A DNA stretch of 64,000 nt from assembly GCF_037392515.1 (NCBI RefSeq), contig NC_090290.1:19915753-19979752 (forward strand). The letters run 5' to 3'. Positions 28,401 through 38,344 of this stretch are shown here, one piece after another. Source of the DNA: Haliotis asinina (lineage: Eukaryota > Mollusca > Gastropoda > Lepetellida > Haliotidae). Each line of letters begins with the position of its first letter. Positions within the stretch are counted from its first letter, which is position 1. The notes under the pieces are model-generated. The model was not told where the DNA came from and did not search any database. It saw only the letters and a program-made list of their open reading frames with translations. Both the position numbers and the translations under genes were made by a program.

Positions 28401-29148
28401 CATTGGATCCAGAACAATATCTTCTAGATTACCAGACAACAGTTCTATTTTTACCGCTGAGGCTAACGCCATATTAACAGCTCTTAAATATATTCAAAGA
28501 CGCCATAAACATAAACAATATATAATCTATTCTGACTCTCTTTCTTGCCTTCAGGCGATTAAAAATCTTTCTTGTAAACATCCACTTTTAATTGAAATTA
28601 TTGAATTATATAATGATCTTGCTACTGGCCAGTACGACATCGTCTTCTGTTGGTTACCCAGCCACGTTGGCATTTCCGGTAACGCAATGGCCGATCTTGC
28701 TGCTAAGGCAGCACTCAACAAATCTGTGACACCACTTCTTATTCCTTATTCTGACTACAAAGCTAGCATTAGAGCTTACACTCGTGATCTGATGCAAAAG
28801 AAGTGTAACACCCAAGTAGATATAAATAGATTACATGAAATAAAACCCTACATTGGTTATACATATTTGGGTTGTCAGTCCAGGTTTGAAGAAGTCATTT
28901 TGCGACGATGTCGCATTGGCCATACAAGATACACTCACGCATACCTTTTAAAAGGTGAGGATCCTCCGTTTTGTATCCCTTGTGATGAGAGAGTCACGGT
29001 CAAGCATATCCTGCTTGACTGTGTTGAATTCTCCATCATAAGGGATAAGTATTTTTCTGTAAAAACTGTTAAGGATCTTTTTAACACAGTCAGCGCTCAT
29101 TTAATTATTGCCTTTTTAAAGGAAATTGATTTCTTGGTTGAATTTTGA
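25435..29148 (+). CDS. LINE copy B ORF2 polyprotein: EEP endonuclease, reverse transcriptase, RNase H, zinc knuckle
   Basis: The frame is uninterrupted for 1237 codons. The endonuclease (about 15-240) shows CLQETYL, IIMGDLNGHNPLWGS and GSDHFPTIL. The reverse transcriptase (about 455-760) shows GADNIHYQLLKHL, NYRPISLTSC, GVPQGSILS and LFVDDF. RNase H (about 970-1105) shows SLFTDGSKDGG, FTAEANAI, YSDSLSC and GNAMADLAAK. The C-terminus has C-x2-C-x7-H-x4-C. Codon 588 (27196-27198) is GGT: motif A reads FFGLEKAYD where copies A and D have FFDLEKAYD or LFDLEKAYD, so the catalytic aspartate is lost. The ATG at 25435 is itself a change from ATC seen in copies C and E, so the family's normal ORF2 start is uncertain. 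It overlaps ORF1 by 28 bp. Confidence 0.9.
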   Translation: MPNKSPQKIVYSNNIVQWNCRGLRTNLHELQLLVQDFTPSAICLQETYLKQTDTFDLRHFNAYHCFSPPGDRATGGSSVLVRQNVIQSPVSLNTNMQAVAMRITLHVAFTLCSLYISPSSTFTKTDLQALYDQLPKPCIIMGDLNGHNPLWGSVNTNTRGKLLEDFCSDNDLCIYNDGSNTYLHPGTGTYSALDLSLTNSELLNAFEGSVHDDLCGSDHFPTILKAVTPSDVPPSSRRNFKKAKWALYETLCAEKLKPERFIDVSDAIKSFSDELNSIADECIPKSSVVPHIRKPWFNDECKQARKARKKAEHYFRRHPMVHNFNKFKILNAKPRRTFKQNKRQSWQNYVSKINSRTPMSKVWNMVQKIKGKGTKSTVHHVKHGDQLLTDKSDIANKLGETLAKHSSSSNYAAKFEQYQKQQEKKTINFNSYNGEDYNETFSIHELHIALDQAHDTATGADNIHYQLLKHLPESCLETLLNIFDDIWTSGNFPPSWRDAIVVPIPKPGRDHTDPSNYRPISLTSCVCKTMERMINNRLVWYLETNNLITDIQCGFRKNRSTVDHLVRLESFVKNALINKQHAVSIFFGLEKAYDTTWKHGILRDLHDFGLRGRLPQFTANFLNDRQFQVRVGSTLSDHYNQDQGVPQGSILSVTLFSIKINSLSKVLNDSIDGSLFVDDFNISCRGKNMHTIEGQLHLCLNKINKWCLENGFKLSKSKTNCIHFCRTYKPHKDPELSLDVTPIKVVKEAKFLGLIFDSHLTFLPHIKSLKTKCLKALDLLKVVSNSKWGGDQATLLQLYRSLIRSKLDYGSIVYGGACKSNLKLLDSVHHQGLRLCLGSFRTSPVDSLYVEADEPSLEQRRIKLALQYVTKLYSSESNPAYNCGFSPLYEDLYNMKSSLVPPIGLRIKPFLAAAGIGLENIAPSRLHSSPPWQLVRPQVDLTLTTFKKSETNELQYKQEYNKLKHKYSSYKSLFTDGSKDGGAVACATVIGSRTISSRLPDNSSIFTAEANAILTALKYIQRRHKHKQYIIYSDSLSCLQAIKNLSCKHPLLIEIIELYNDLATGQYDIVFCWLPSHVGISGNAMADLAAKAALNKSVTPLLIPYSDYKASIRAYTRDLMQKKCNTQVDINRLHEIKPYIGYTYLGCQSRFEEVILRRCRIGHTRYTHAYLLKGEDPPFCIPCDERVTVKHILLDCVEFSIIRDKYFSVKTVKDLFNTVSAHLIIAFLKEIDFLVEF

Positions 29149-29702
29149 GTTATATGTTCTGTATATAAATGTATTTTAATGATTGGTAGTTTAGGTTAGT
29201 AACTAGAATTGTTAGTGGCTGTACCCTCAAAGGAGGTTGAAGTATTGTAAAATTATTGTCCTCCAGAGAGGGTACGTAAGTCCACAAACATTCGATGTAA
29301 ATTTAAATCTACCAGGCTTTTAATCGTAGTGTTCTTGTTGTTTTAATTTTGGCTAGCATATTGTACACTCGCCAGCAGCTGAGGGGATGGTGTAAATCCA
29401 ACTAGGGTCCATGCAGGTAGCAAAGGTACTGTAAGTCCCCATGGTCCCTAGTTTGGTGATCTACCTTCAGTTGTTGGCGATCTATAGCCTGATTTTATAG
29501 TGTATTGTCCTAATGGTGATGTTGTTTTTAACTTTCCATGCTAGTTTTAATTCCATTTGTGATATTCTAGTTCTTTTACTGTCCTTCGTTGACAGGTTTT
29601 ATAGTAGACATATAATTAATTTTGATATCAGATGTTCTCGTCACGATATGGCTGAGATATTGCCGATGTGACGCTAAATTTTAACTCAATCACTCACACT
29701 CA
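29149..29702 (+). other. LINE family 3' UTR and ACTC tail (copy B)
   Basis: This non-coding 554-bp region contains a CCTC...GAGG-type imperfect inverted pair (CTCAAAGGAGG and CCTCCAGAGAGG around GTAAAATTATTGT), likely a stem-loop. A conserved block TCACGATATGGCTGAGATAT then precedes TGTGACGCTAAATT and the terminal CACTCACACTCA. The same block ends every copy in the window and is probably what the reverse transcriptase recognises. Confidence 0.7.
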
Positions 29703-29927
29703 CTTTTTAGACGCTAAAATTCTCAGCCGGACGCGATCTGAGACGTCCAATCTTCTGGGTCTCCCTGCTCCTTTCTGGTGCCCAAAATCCTTTCCCTCCT
29801 TAAAATTCTTCCTAATCCTATACACAGTAGAAAGAGGAGTTCCTGTTCTCTCTGCCAATGTATTTACATCATCAATTCCTTGATTACACAACTAAAAAAT
29901 CAACATTCTTTTATCTTCAGCAGACAT
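29703..29927 (-). pseudogene. Tc1-like transposase, N-terminal DNA-binding part (copy 1)
   Basis: The minus strand from ATG 29927 reads MSAEDKR, then an early TAG, then LCNQGIDDVNTLAERTGTPL and STVYRIRKNFKEGKDFG, a paired-like helix-turn-helix. The stop before CNQG is absent in copy 2. The reading frame continues into the catalytic part only across LINE copy B. Confidence 0.8.
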
Positions 29928-30439
29928 TGTTGACAGTGCTGAGGAAAATGACGTCTACTACAAATTCAGGGGAGGTAACTCTAATTGTACTATACTCAGT
30001 AGGCCAAGATGAGTTACCTCCCTTATACCATTACTTAGTTTTAAGTATCAGTGAATCAGTTGAGGTGTTAGGATAGCTCAAAGTAAGAAGAAAATTCTCA
30101 ATAATTATGAACCAGACTATATATATTGGACACACATGACAATGTGACCAAAAGTAACGTCTCTTTGTAATGTGGATGAACTGTATTGTGCAACACGGGA
30201 GGTCCATGATGTGTTTGTATCCTTGATGTTAAAAGCAGTATGCTTTTGTGGTTGTATTTAGTGTAAAACATTTTCATTCAGTACGCTACAGGAATGGCAT
30301 ATTCAGTTTATTCTTTTAACACGACGTACAATTACTCTGCTTAGTGTGAACTAATTACTCATAATAGAATAATCAGATTTTCAGAATTATTCAACCGTGT
30401 AGCCACAAACAATTATTAAACTTAAGAATAGTGTCGTGT

Positions 30440-31080
30440 TCAATATATATATAAGTACAAAAATCAAAAGAGAAACGGAAACGGCTATCAAGTTCTTCTA
30501 AAGGGCAATCTATTGGACTAAGATCCAGGAGACAAGACGGCCAGGGGATCACGCTAACACTGCTCGCAGAAAGAAGGTCCAATCCTCCTCCACAAACTCT
30601 GTCCACTTTACTTCAGTTAATTACAGTATACCGTTCATAAATCCGTATATAGGCCCTGCTCATGCGGTCACGTTTCTGCAGTAGGATCCTGGGCCCTTAT
30701 TCTCGAAACGTTCGTATCCCTAAGAATTCTTAAGTTTGATCGTAGTCAATGTGTTAAGAATGGGCTTAAGAAGTTCGTAGGGATACGAACGTTTCGAGAA
30801 TAGCTAGTCTGGATTCATCACTAAACCAAATGTATCGCCAGTTCCGTAGGTTCCAGGCAGTTATGTTCTTACACCCACAAAGACGTTGAATGCTGTTCAG
30901 TACAGTTTGACTGGATATCCTCCGAAGTCCGAAACCTGACACATGTAGTCAACTTTGCTGCACATTCAGCTCTCGTTAATACATAACTGAAGAGCCATGG
31001 GATTAAGGCTGTTTGAATTTCGTCTTCAAGAAACTTTGCAGCAAATGCGGTGTTTGGAAGACGTGACATATCCTCCTTTC
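30440..31080 (-). pseudogene. degraded remnant of a second Tc1-like transposase lineage (tentative)
   Basis: On the minus strand near 30480-30600 a frame reads RVCGGGLDLL and then WPSCLLDLSPIDCPLEELDSR, which resembles the WPS.SPDLSPIEHLWDELDRR segment around the catalytic Glu of many Tc1 transposases. Upstream sequence to about 31080 cannot be read confidently. A hairpin MITE-like sequence lies within it at 30698-30802. Confidence 0.35.
30698..30802. repeat. 105-bp hairpin, MITE-like
   Basis: Perfect 25-bp arms (TATTCTCGAAACGTTCGTAT plus CCCTA, and its complement at 30778-30802) flank a 55-bp loop that itself contains CTTAAG inverted pairs. No coding capacity. It is probably a small non-autonomous DNA element. 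Confidence 0.75.
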
Positions 31081-33409
31081 AAACACCTGCCGTAGTTTCG
31101 TATTTCTGTATGACTGTCATTGCAGTTTCGTATTTTAAGTACTGTAGGTATCGGTAACGTATGTATCACATCAATCTTCGCCAGCGTCTAGTTGTCTTGA
31201 AGAGGTTCCAGTGAAGTCTTGTGTTTGAAGAGACTCAGTTGCATGCGACCTGTTTCCCAAAAAGACGTCTGATAAATAATACATTTACACGTGTGATAAT
31301 GTAGATGTGGTAACGTTTGTACGAACAAAAACTGCGCTTGACCCATAACTTTAGCCTGGAGTTACCAGCCCAATATGATTGTATTAATTTTTTTAATTGG
31401 ACGAAATAATTATGTATTTCTATATAACATACATTATTCCTCGGCCTTATGTATCATGACTGAAAAAATAGATCATATATTAATGCAACCAATCCTGTTG
31501 TGGTAACGTACGTATCTTGTAACAAGGCGACATTTTATAGATAATTTTGCTTTATTGTTTGATGGTAATGAAGGTGGAATTATCAGAAGAAATGTTCATG
31601 GTTGACTTTATAATAACCAATAACTTTCAGGGTAGTCCTTGTTCACTGTCTCACATTATGCAATGAATTGTTTGCCGGAGACGTGTAACCTACGTATTGT
31701 TTTGCAACATTAAGCCTCTTGCATTTTTCGTAACGTTACCCACGGCAATGCCTTTCTAGTTCAAAAATGTGAACAATGACTCTAGTAAACGAACGATTGT
31801 ATCTAACCTTCTAATGAGTTTTTAAACGTACAGTCAATTGCGACATAAAAACTCTCTGTGAATGAGTGTATAATTGTTTGCATATCTAAGAAAATGATAT
31901 TTCATTTTGATTGATCTATTAACTCCCAGTAGGTTTCGCTTTTAATAGTTCCAGTTCAGTATGTTTTGGGTAATTACATATGTTCTGTATCCGTTTTTAT
32001 TTTATTCGTGGTATTGTTAAGTGGTCCATATCGTTAACGTAGAAATTATTTTTAACATACATAGCTTCACTCCCATCCCGGGTTGGTCGGGGAGTGCGAT
32101 TTCTTTGTGGAATCGAAATATCACTCTGAGGAATACCGCTATGGAGGTAGGCCTATATCACACAAATTACATCACATTATGAGAGTTTGGACGAGAGTGA
32201 ATCTACTTCATCTTTAAGTCTCCTTACATATAAATGAACAATATTCAGATTACCATCATTGCAAGTTCCAGGATTCGTATGGAAATCGGCACAGCAGTAA
32301 TAAAATTGAAATCTAAATGAAGGTGTGAGTTTTTAGTTTGTATGTACAGACATTAGAATATAATACAGAGCATAAGAGAAGTGTGCAATGTGCCTTGCTG
32401 GGGATATGCAAGTGAAATATCCAACCGCCCATTTATTTATAAAAGGAAATAAGTATTATAATCTTCATAAGAATAATGTTTTGATGGAATAGGATTTAGA
32501 AATAGGTGAGAGTAAGCGACCTTGTCACGCGAAAGTTGAGAATGTCGCCTGTATAGCAAGACGCTTATGCAAGCGTGTCCGCTGACTTGGGAAAGTGTTG
32601 TGTACCACATGTGCAGCAATCGTGTCTGATATATCGTTGGATAATTATTGTGATCGCATGTTTCTGAATATGTGACTACTTGTCTGAGATTATATTATTT
32701 GTAAAAGTGAGATTGTATCATCTGTAAAATGTAGATGGCTATATCTGTTATGTTAGATTATTCCTTAGGTTGTTGTAATGAAGCATTAGAGGGAAAATTA
32801 CATTTTTGTACAAGTGATAAAATATTTATTTGGTCTTTTTGTATCAGTCTTAGAGATAAAACATAATAGGTTAAAAATAATAGGTGAGGTAGGGTGTCAG
32901 AAATGTTCAAATATACACTTCTGTATAAATAAATGTGATCGCATTTTTTTCCGGAAAATGTGAGGGCTTCTCTAGGATTGTATCATTTGAAAAACATAGA
33001 TGGCTCTATCAGTAATGTAAGCTATCAGTACTGTAGTAATGCTGGTGAATACTACCATCATGAACTGTGATGATTCTCAATTCTTTCAGCTATGAGTTTC
33101 CATTAGTTCCATTAGTTATGTAACATCTGAATTGTACAGCGTTGTACATATATGAATAAATATATAAAAATATAGACAGACTTAACGAGCTTATCACTCA
33201 TATATTAGCTGTGAAGAAAACTGGCTTACGACTACAGGTGAAATGCACATGACGCAGATCCAGTTTTCTCATCTCTTATGTTAATATGTTTTGAATTTTA
33301 TTACACTACCCATCAAAAGACTCACTATAAATATAACCACTTATCTTCACACATCTGTTCGAAACTAAATTTTGCAAGATACGTAATTCATACATATGGA
33401 ATACTGTAA
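31081..33409. other. anonymous AT-rich DNA, no gene recognised
   Basis: I find no convincing frames, repeats longer than microsatellites, or matches to other elements in this window. Short frames (for example 32437-32619 minus) have no recognisable content. Confidence 0.4.
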
Positions 33410-33715
33410 GGGACATTCTCGCGACCTCGCATTCTCGCGATCTCGACCTTTGGAAACAAGATTAAACTGTCAAAAGTGCGAGAATGCGAGATCGCGAGAA
33501 CGCGAGATTTGGCCATAATCTCGCATTCTCGCGTAAGTGGTACAGTACAATTTTTTGTCAAAAGTCGACGACACGAGAATGCGACTTTTAAACATGCTGT
33601 CAAATCTCGCAATCTCGCAGTCTCGACTTGTCAACTAAAGCCACAAAAACACGAAATTGCGAGAACACGAGAATGCGACATTTCATTTTCTCGCGTTCTC
33701 GCGTTTTAGACGCTA
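33410..33715. repeat. CTCGCGATTCTCGC-type interspersed repeat
   Basis: The 300-bp block is built from forward and reverse copies of octamer-like words (TTCTCGCG, GAATGCGAGA, CTCGCATTC) separated by short unique spacers. Forward words dominate the two ends and complementary words the middle, so large parts can pair. No coding meaning is apparent. Such CG-rich words stand out sharply from the AT-rich surroundings. Confidence 0.7.
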
Positions 33716-34410
33716 CCGTTGCGCATGCTTATTATCACAAGGTCAAGGCGCATGCGCATGCTAGTAGTGCTGTGGTCATGCTTTTTTATGTTTTTCATTG
33801 CCCAAGTAGCATTTAACAAATTTATGACAGAGCTTGAAAATACTAAGCATGTAATTTACATTCACGAAGTGTAGGGTAGTGTATATAAGTCCGGTCCGCT
33901 CCCGTTGTTACAATTTCCTACGTGATGTTTACATATGAACTGATGTATTGTAAAACAAATTTGTAATGTTGAAAAGCGTGGTCTCATGCGTGAAATAAAT
34001 GATGGATCTGAGTGAAAAATGGTGAATGCTGTTCAGGAATTTGATTCTCGCGCGATTACTTCCCATAACTTATCTATTGATATTACTGCAGGACGAAATT
34101 TATTCTTCTAATGTCTGCAGGGAAGGACAGACTCCATCTCTGAAAATTCAGAGTACTCAAGAAAACAGTACGCATGCCAGAGATGAGTGCATCTTCGCCT
34201 AATGAAATTCTTATAACACGGAGTGTCAATAAACAAATTAAGGAAAAATGCACCAAATTATTTTTATTTTCATTTTATCTTGATAAGATGGTAAGATATG
34301 TTTTATAATTTTTGGTGAGGCGCTCTAGTTCTGCTGAGAATTTCCCCTCCAACTTAATGTTGATTTCAGGAGAAAAGGGTTTACAAAAATCCATGTTAAA
34401 ATATCCAAAG
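33716..34410. other. anonymous intergenic DNA
   Basis: I see no gene or element here. Composition is AT-rich with a short CATGCGCATGC palindromic area at about 33720-33770. Confidence 0.4.
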
Positions 34411-34699
34411 TGAGTGAGTTAAAATTTTACGTCACATCGGCAATATCTCAGCCATATCGTGACGAGAACATTTAATACAGAAATGAAATATATGTCTATT
34501 ATAAAACGTGTCAACGAAGGACAGTAAAACAACTAGAATATCACAGATGAGAATATAAAACTAGTAACTATACCTAAAACAATTTATCTACAGAGGACAA
34601 TACAAGATAAAAATGGGCTATAGATTGCCAACAACTGAAGGTAGATCACCATACTAGGGACCATGGGGACGTACATTACCTTTGCTACCTGCATGGAAA
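34411..34699 (-). mobile_element. LINE copy C, 3' UTR and tail portion
   Basis: On the minus strand this is the family 3' UTR ending in the TCACGATATGGCTGAGATAT block and an ACTCACTC tail (34409-34417 region). It breaks off at 34699 in the GTCCATGCAGGTAGC motif. It is collinear and in the same orientation as 36897-40049, from which a 2.2-kb element separates it. Confidence 0.75.
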
Positions 34700-36896
34700 G
34701 GACAAAGTATGATAAGGGTGGTTTTTGGCCCACTAATAGAATTGGCTGAAAACATGTTATTTGTTTAGAGACAAGTTAGCTTTGCATAAAAATGCTGTAT
34801 TTTATATGTTCTGAGGTGTAATTCTACTGCAGTGGGGGCCCAGAATGGGTTTTATCAGTTCCCATGACAATCAACACAAAGTCTGAAATATCAGTGTGCC
34901 ATAATGGCTTATTTACAACTGTCATTTTATTTACATACAAATTACCGCAGTTTTACGACAGGTAGTAATGCTGAAAAACATATCAATGTCAATCATACTT
35001 TTAACCGCAAGGGGTCCAATTAGGGTTGCAAAACATTGTTAATTCAATTACTTGCCAATTGTGTCCCCAAAACTCAGTCATTATTCACAGCATTCTTTGC
35101 AAATGTAATCCATGGTTTCATTGTACAACATGTAAGCATGATGACAAACATGTTGTACTAAGAATCACAGGGGCCTGATTTGGGTAAAGTTACATTTTGG
35201 GCACAGCTTCATTCCAGCTAGTAAGTGTTACAAGTCAGCATTTACAACCAGTTTTAGCAAATATACAGTTATCATCTCAATCACCATATGTCATTACAAT
35301 AGCCAACCATGCTGCACTAAAAATCACAGGTCTTGACCTCAAAGGGGTCCATTTCAGGTGAAATGTCATTGTAAGTGCAGGTTCATATCAACACCATGGG
35401 CACGTTAAAGTCAGTATTCAAAAGACTTCACAGAGTAATTATTCACAACTTATCCACTTTAAAGATATAAAACATCCACTATTACGTTTCATTCACACAG
35501 TCATCAATCTCAGTATGTGATTCACTCTCAAGAACTGCAGTATTCAAAAGTGTATAAACCTAAAGTAGATCAAAATGTATAAAATATCAATTTAAAATAT
35601 TGGGAACAAAGGCAACTAGACCAACTTGAAAAGGTGAATGGTCAGTGTGTCTCAAGAAAAGATTTACATGATGTTAATTAAAGCTTGTTTCACCAGTGTT
35701 GTAGCATAGATTACCAAACTTAAGAAAAAAAATTACAATATTTGGATTTGATGCGAAACAGTTTAATTAAACATTGTAGACTTGATGAACAAACTTTGAA
35801 AAAAAGAAAGAAAAGTTACATGGATTTGAACTTGCATGTCTGATAACCAAAAATACCGACTGTCCACTGTTGCAACCATTAGGCTGCATATTCCTTTGCC
35901 TCCCAGTGTGAATTTAAGCTTATATATTACACTTTACAACTATGTATGACTTGACGTCTGCTTGTGTTCATCATCTGCTAGACCTTGATACAATGTTCTT
36001 ATTCTAGCTAAAAAAATCCGTTTCATACAGTTAAGTGTAGTCATTTTGGTTAAATCTAATAAATCATTGAAAACATCAAGGTACACAAGTTCTCGGAAAA
36101 TGCATATGTTTATATGTATACATGGCAATCCTGTTGAATGACAGTAACATTTTGACAGTAACAGGTGACGCAAAGGTGTTTGATACACAGATGATAGAAA
36201 AACTATGATCAAATTCTTACATAATAACAAAGATTCTCACCTATACAGTACTGCTTGATCATATTTTGAAAATTTTCATAAATCTTCTTACTTTTCTAGC
36301 TGAGACCAACAACCCAAAACCAATGTTTACCTCTCATAAATCAGCCTTGTGAGTGCCTAATGATATTGAAAATTTTAATAAAGATGTTTGATATGTGTAT
36401 TTTAGAGAACAAAACCATTCCAAATATAATGTATCATGGCACAGATGTGTAAATGTGATGGATTGTTTTTAAAGATGTTAGTTTATGTCAATGTTTATTT
36501 TTTTAGATGTTGTATGGGACAATTTCATAAACCGAAAAAATGTACTTTTTTTAAGATTTTGATGTGAGCAAAAGCGTGACCCACCACATTTTTTTAGGTG
36601 TGCATTCTAATTTACTCTCTTCATATGTGATGAAAAAATTGGGATGGGTCACGCTTTTGCTCACACTTTTCTATCACTCTGAAAATCAGAAAATGTAGGT
36701 TTCTAGAAGATATTGTAAAATATGTTAACTTTGAGGTCTTCAAAGAGGAAAACTACCAACACTAAAAACATAAAAATGCAATTGGAGGTAACTTCAACAA
36801 TTAGTTTAGCTCCTTTTATGCTAAAATTATTGTGTTGTAAATTTTGATAATCATGACATGTTGTGGGCCAATAATGGCCTCTATCATACCTTGTCC
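34700..36896. mobile_element. 2.2-kb non-coding TIR element inside LINE copy C
   Basis: Left end GGACAAAGTATGATAAGGG and right end (complement) GGACAAGGTATGATAGAGG begin imperfect inverted repeats of about 36 bp, both continuing to TTGGCCCAC. The interior is AT-rich with no credible frame, so it would be non-autonomous. No clear target duplication is visible and about 715 bp of LINE sequence is missing at the site, so insertion was accompanied or followed by deletion. The superfamily is undetermined. Confidence 0.55.
36564..36664. repeat. inverted repeat, 20-bp perfect arms, within the 2.2-kb element
   Basis: GTGAGCAAAAGCGTGACCCA at 36564-36583 is the exact complement of 36645-36664, with a 61-base loop that is AT-rich. 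It is a strong hairpin in an otherwise unstructured element. Confidence 0.9.
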
Positions 36897-36899
36897 ATT

Positions 36900-38170
36900 G
36901 CTACCCCAGAAATACCTACGTGACTGGGTAACCAACAAAAGACGATGTCGTATTGGCCAGTCGCAAGATAGTTATAAAGTTCAATAATTTCTATTAAAAG
37001 TGGATGTTTACATGCTAGGTTTTAATAGCCTGAAGGCTAGAAAGAGAGTCTGAATAGATTATGTACTGTTAATGTTTAGGATGTCTTTGGATATATTTAA
37101 GAGCCGTTAATATGGCGTTAGCTTCTGCTGTAAAAATAGAACTATTATCTGGTAATCTAGAAGATATTGCTCTGGATCCAATGACAGTGGCACAAGCCAC
37201 TGCGCCACCATCCTTGGACCCATCTGTAAATAAGGATTTATAATTGCTATATTTATGTTTCAACTGATTATATTCTTGTTTGTATTGTAATTCATTAGTT
37301 TCTGATTTTTTAAATGTAGTTAAAAATTCTTTTTTAAAAGTACGCCGTGCTTTAGCATTTAAAATCTTAAATTTATTGAAATTATGCACCATAGGATGAC
37401 GACGGAAATAATGTTCTGCTTTTTTCCTTGCCTTCCTAGCTTGTTTGCATTCATCGCTGAAACATGGTTTTCGAATATGTGGAACTGCAGAGGACTTTGG
37501 TATACACTCATCAGCTATGGAATTCAGTTCCTCAGAAAAACATTAAATAGCATCAGGGACGTCAATAAAACGTTCGGGTTTAAGTTTTTCAGCACACAGT
37601 GTTTCATATAAAGCCCAGTTAGCCTTTTTAAAATTCCGTCTTGATGATGGAGGAACATCGGATGGAGTTACAGCTTTTAATATAGTAGGAAAATGGTCAC
37701 TTCCACAGAGGTCATCGTGGACTGATCATTCGAATTCATTTAGTAGTTCTGAATTTGTAACTGACAAGTCAAGAGCAGAATAAGTCCCTGTACCAGGGTG
37801 TAAATATGTGCTGGGACCATCATTATAAATACACAAATCATTGTCAGAACAAAAGTCCTCCAACAATTTACCTTTAGTGTTTATATTTATACTACCCCAG
37901 AGTGGGTTGTGCCCATTTAAATCTCCCATTATAATACAGGGCTTCGGGAGCTGATCATATAGAGCTTGAAGATCAGTTTTGGCAAATATCGAAGACGGTG
38001 AAATATAAAGAGAGCATAGAGTAAATGCTACATGTAAAGTAATTCTCACTGCAACAGCCTGCATGTTAGTATTAAGTGAAACAGGGCTTTGAATAACGTT
38101 TTGTCTGACTAGAGACAATCCTCTGCAGTTCCACTGTACAATATTATTGGTATAAACTATCTTTGGGGGG
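36900..38170 (-). pseudogene. LINE copy C ORF2 relic: endonuclease joined to RNase H
   Basis: Endonuclease pieces (LCSLYISPSSIF, CIIMGDLNGHNPLWGS) are readable at 38100-37726 and the 3' part at 37700-37390. Downstream, 37392-37069 reads in one frame from the linker through SLFTDGSKDGGAVACAT and FTAEANAILTALKYI of RNase H. The segment encoding motifs A to C of the reverse transcriptase is absent. A run of G/C near 38165-38180 interrupts the ORF1/ORF2 overlap. Confidence 0.8.
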
Positions 38171-38344
38171 GGGGGGGGAGGGGGATTTATTGGGGATCTA
38201 CCCCGCACTCTTTTGGAGGGCGACAAGCTAAGTGCCCTAGAATGGACGTTTTCAGACACGTCCATGTCCTCCAAAGATCCATATTTGTTGTGTAGCTGAA
38301 TTTTATTTTCCGACCCTTTCGGGGCTCTTCCACTAAGTGTTTTT

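Larger units (their letters stand above)
23586..29702 (+). mobile_element. LINE copy B, full-length RNase H-bearing I/Nimb-like retrotransposon
   Basis: The 6117-bp element is flanked by a 12-bp direct repeat CTTTTTAGACGC at 23574-23585 and 29703-29714, which is host Tc1 sequence. Order: 5' UTR with the GGCACC start, ORF1, ORF2, 3' UTR and an ACTC-rich tail (TCACTCACACTCA). The 5' leader lacks about 14 bp present just after GGCACC in copies C to E. This is the best reference copy in the window. Confidence 0.92.
22695..30119 (-). mobile_element. Tc1/mariner-like transposon copy 1, split by LINE copy B
   Basis: The left end CAGTATGGTTCAAAATTATT follows a TA. The right end is its imperfect complement (TTCTCAATAATTATGAACC) ending beside TATA near 30119. 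Without the 6.1-kb LINE and one 12-bp duplication the element is about 1.3 kb, like copy 2 at 60005-61287. The transposase runs on the minus strand and is inactivated by the LINE and by stop codons. Confidence 0.85.

Noticed and set aside
35940..36230. 96-codon minus-strand frame as a possible transposase of the 2.2-kb element
   Set aside because: No DDE or zinc motif, composition is random-like, and the rest of the element has no coding potential.
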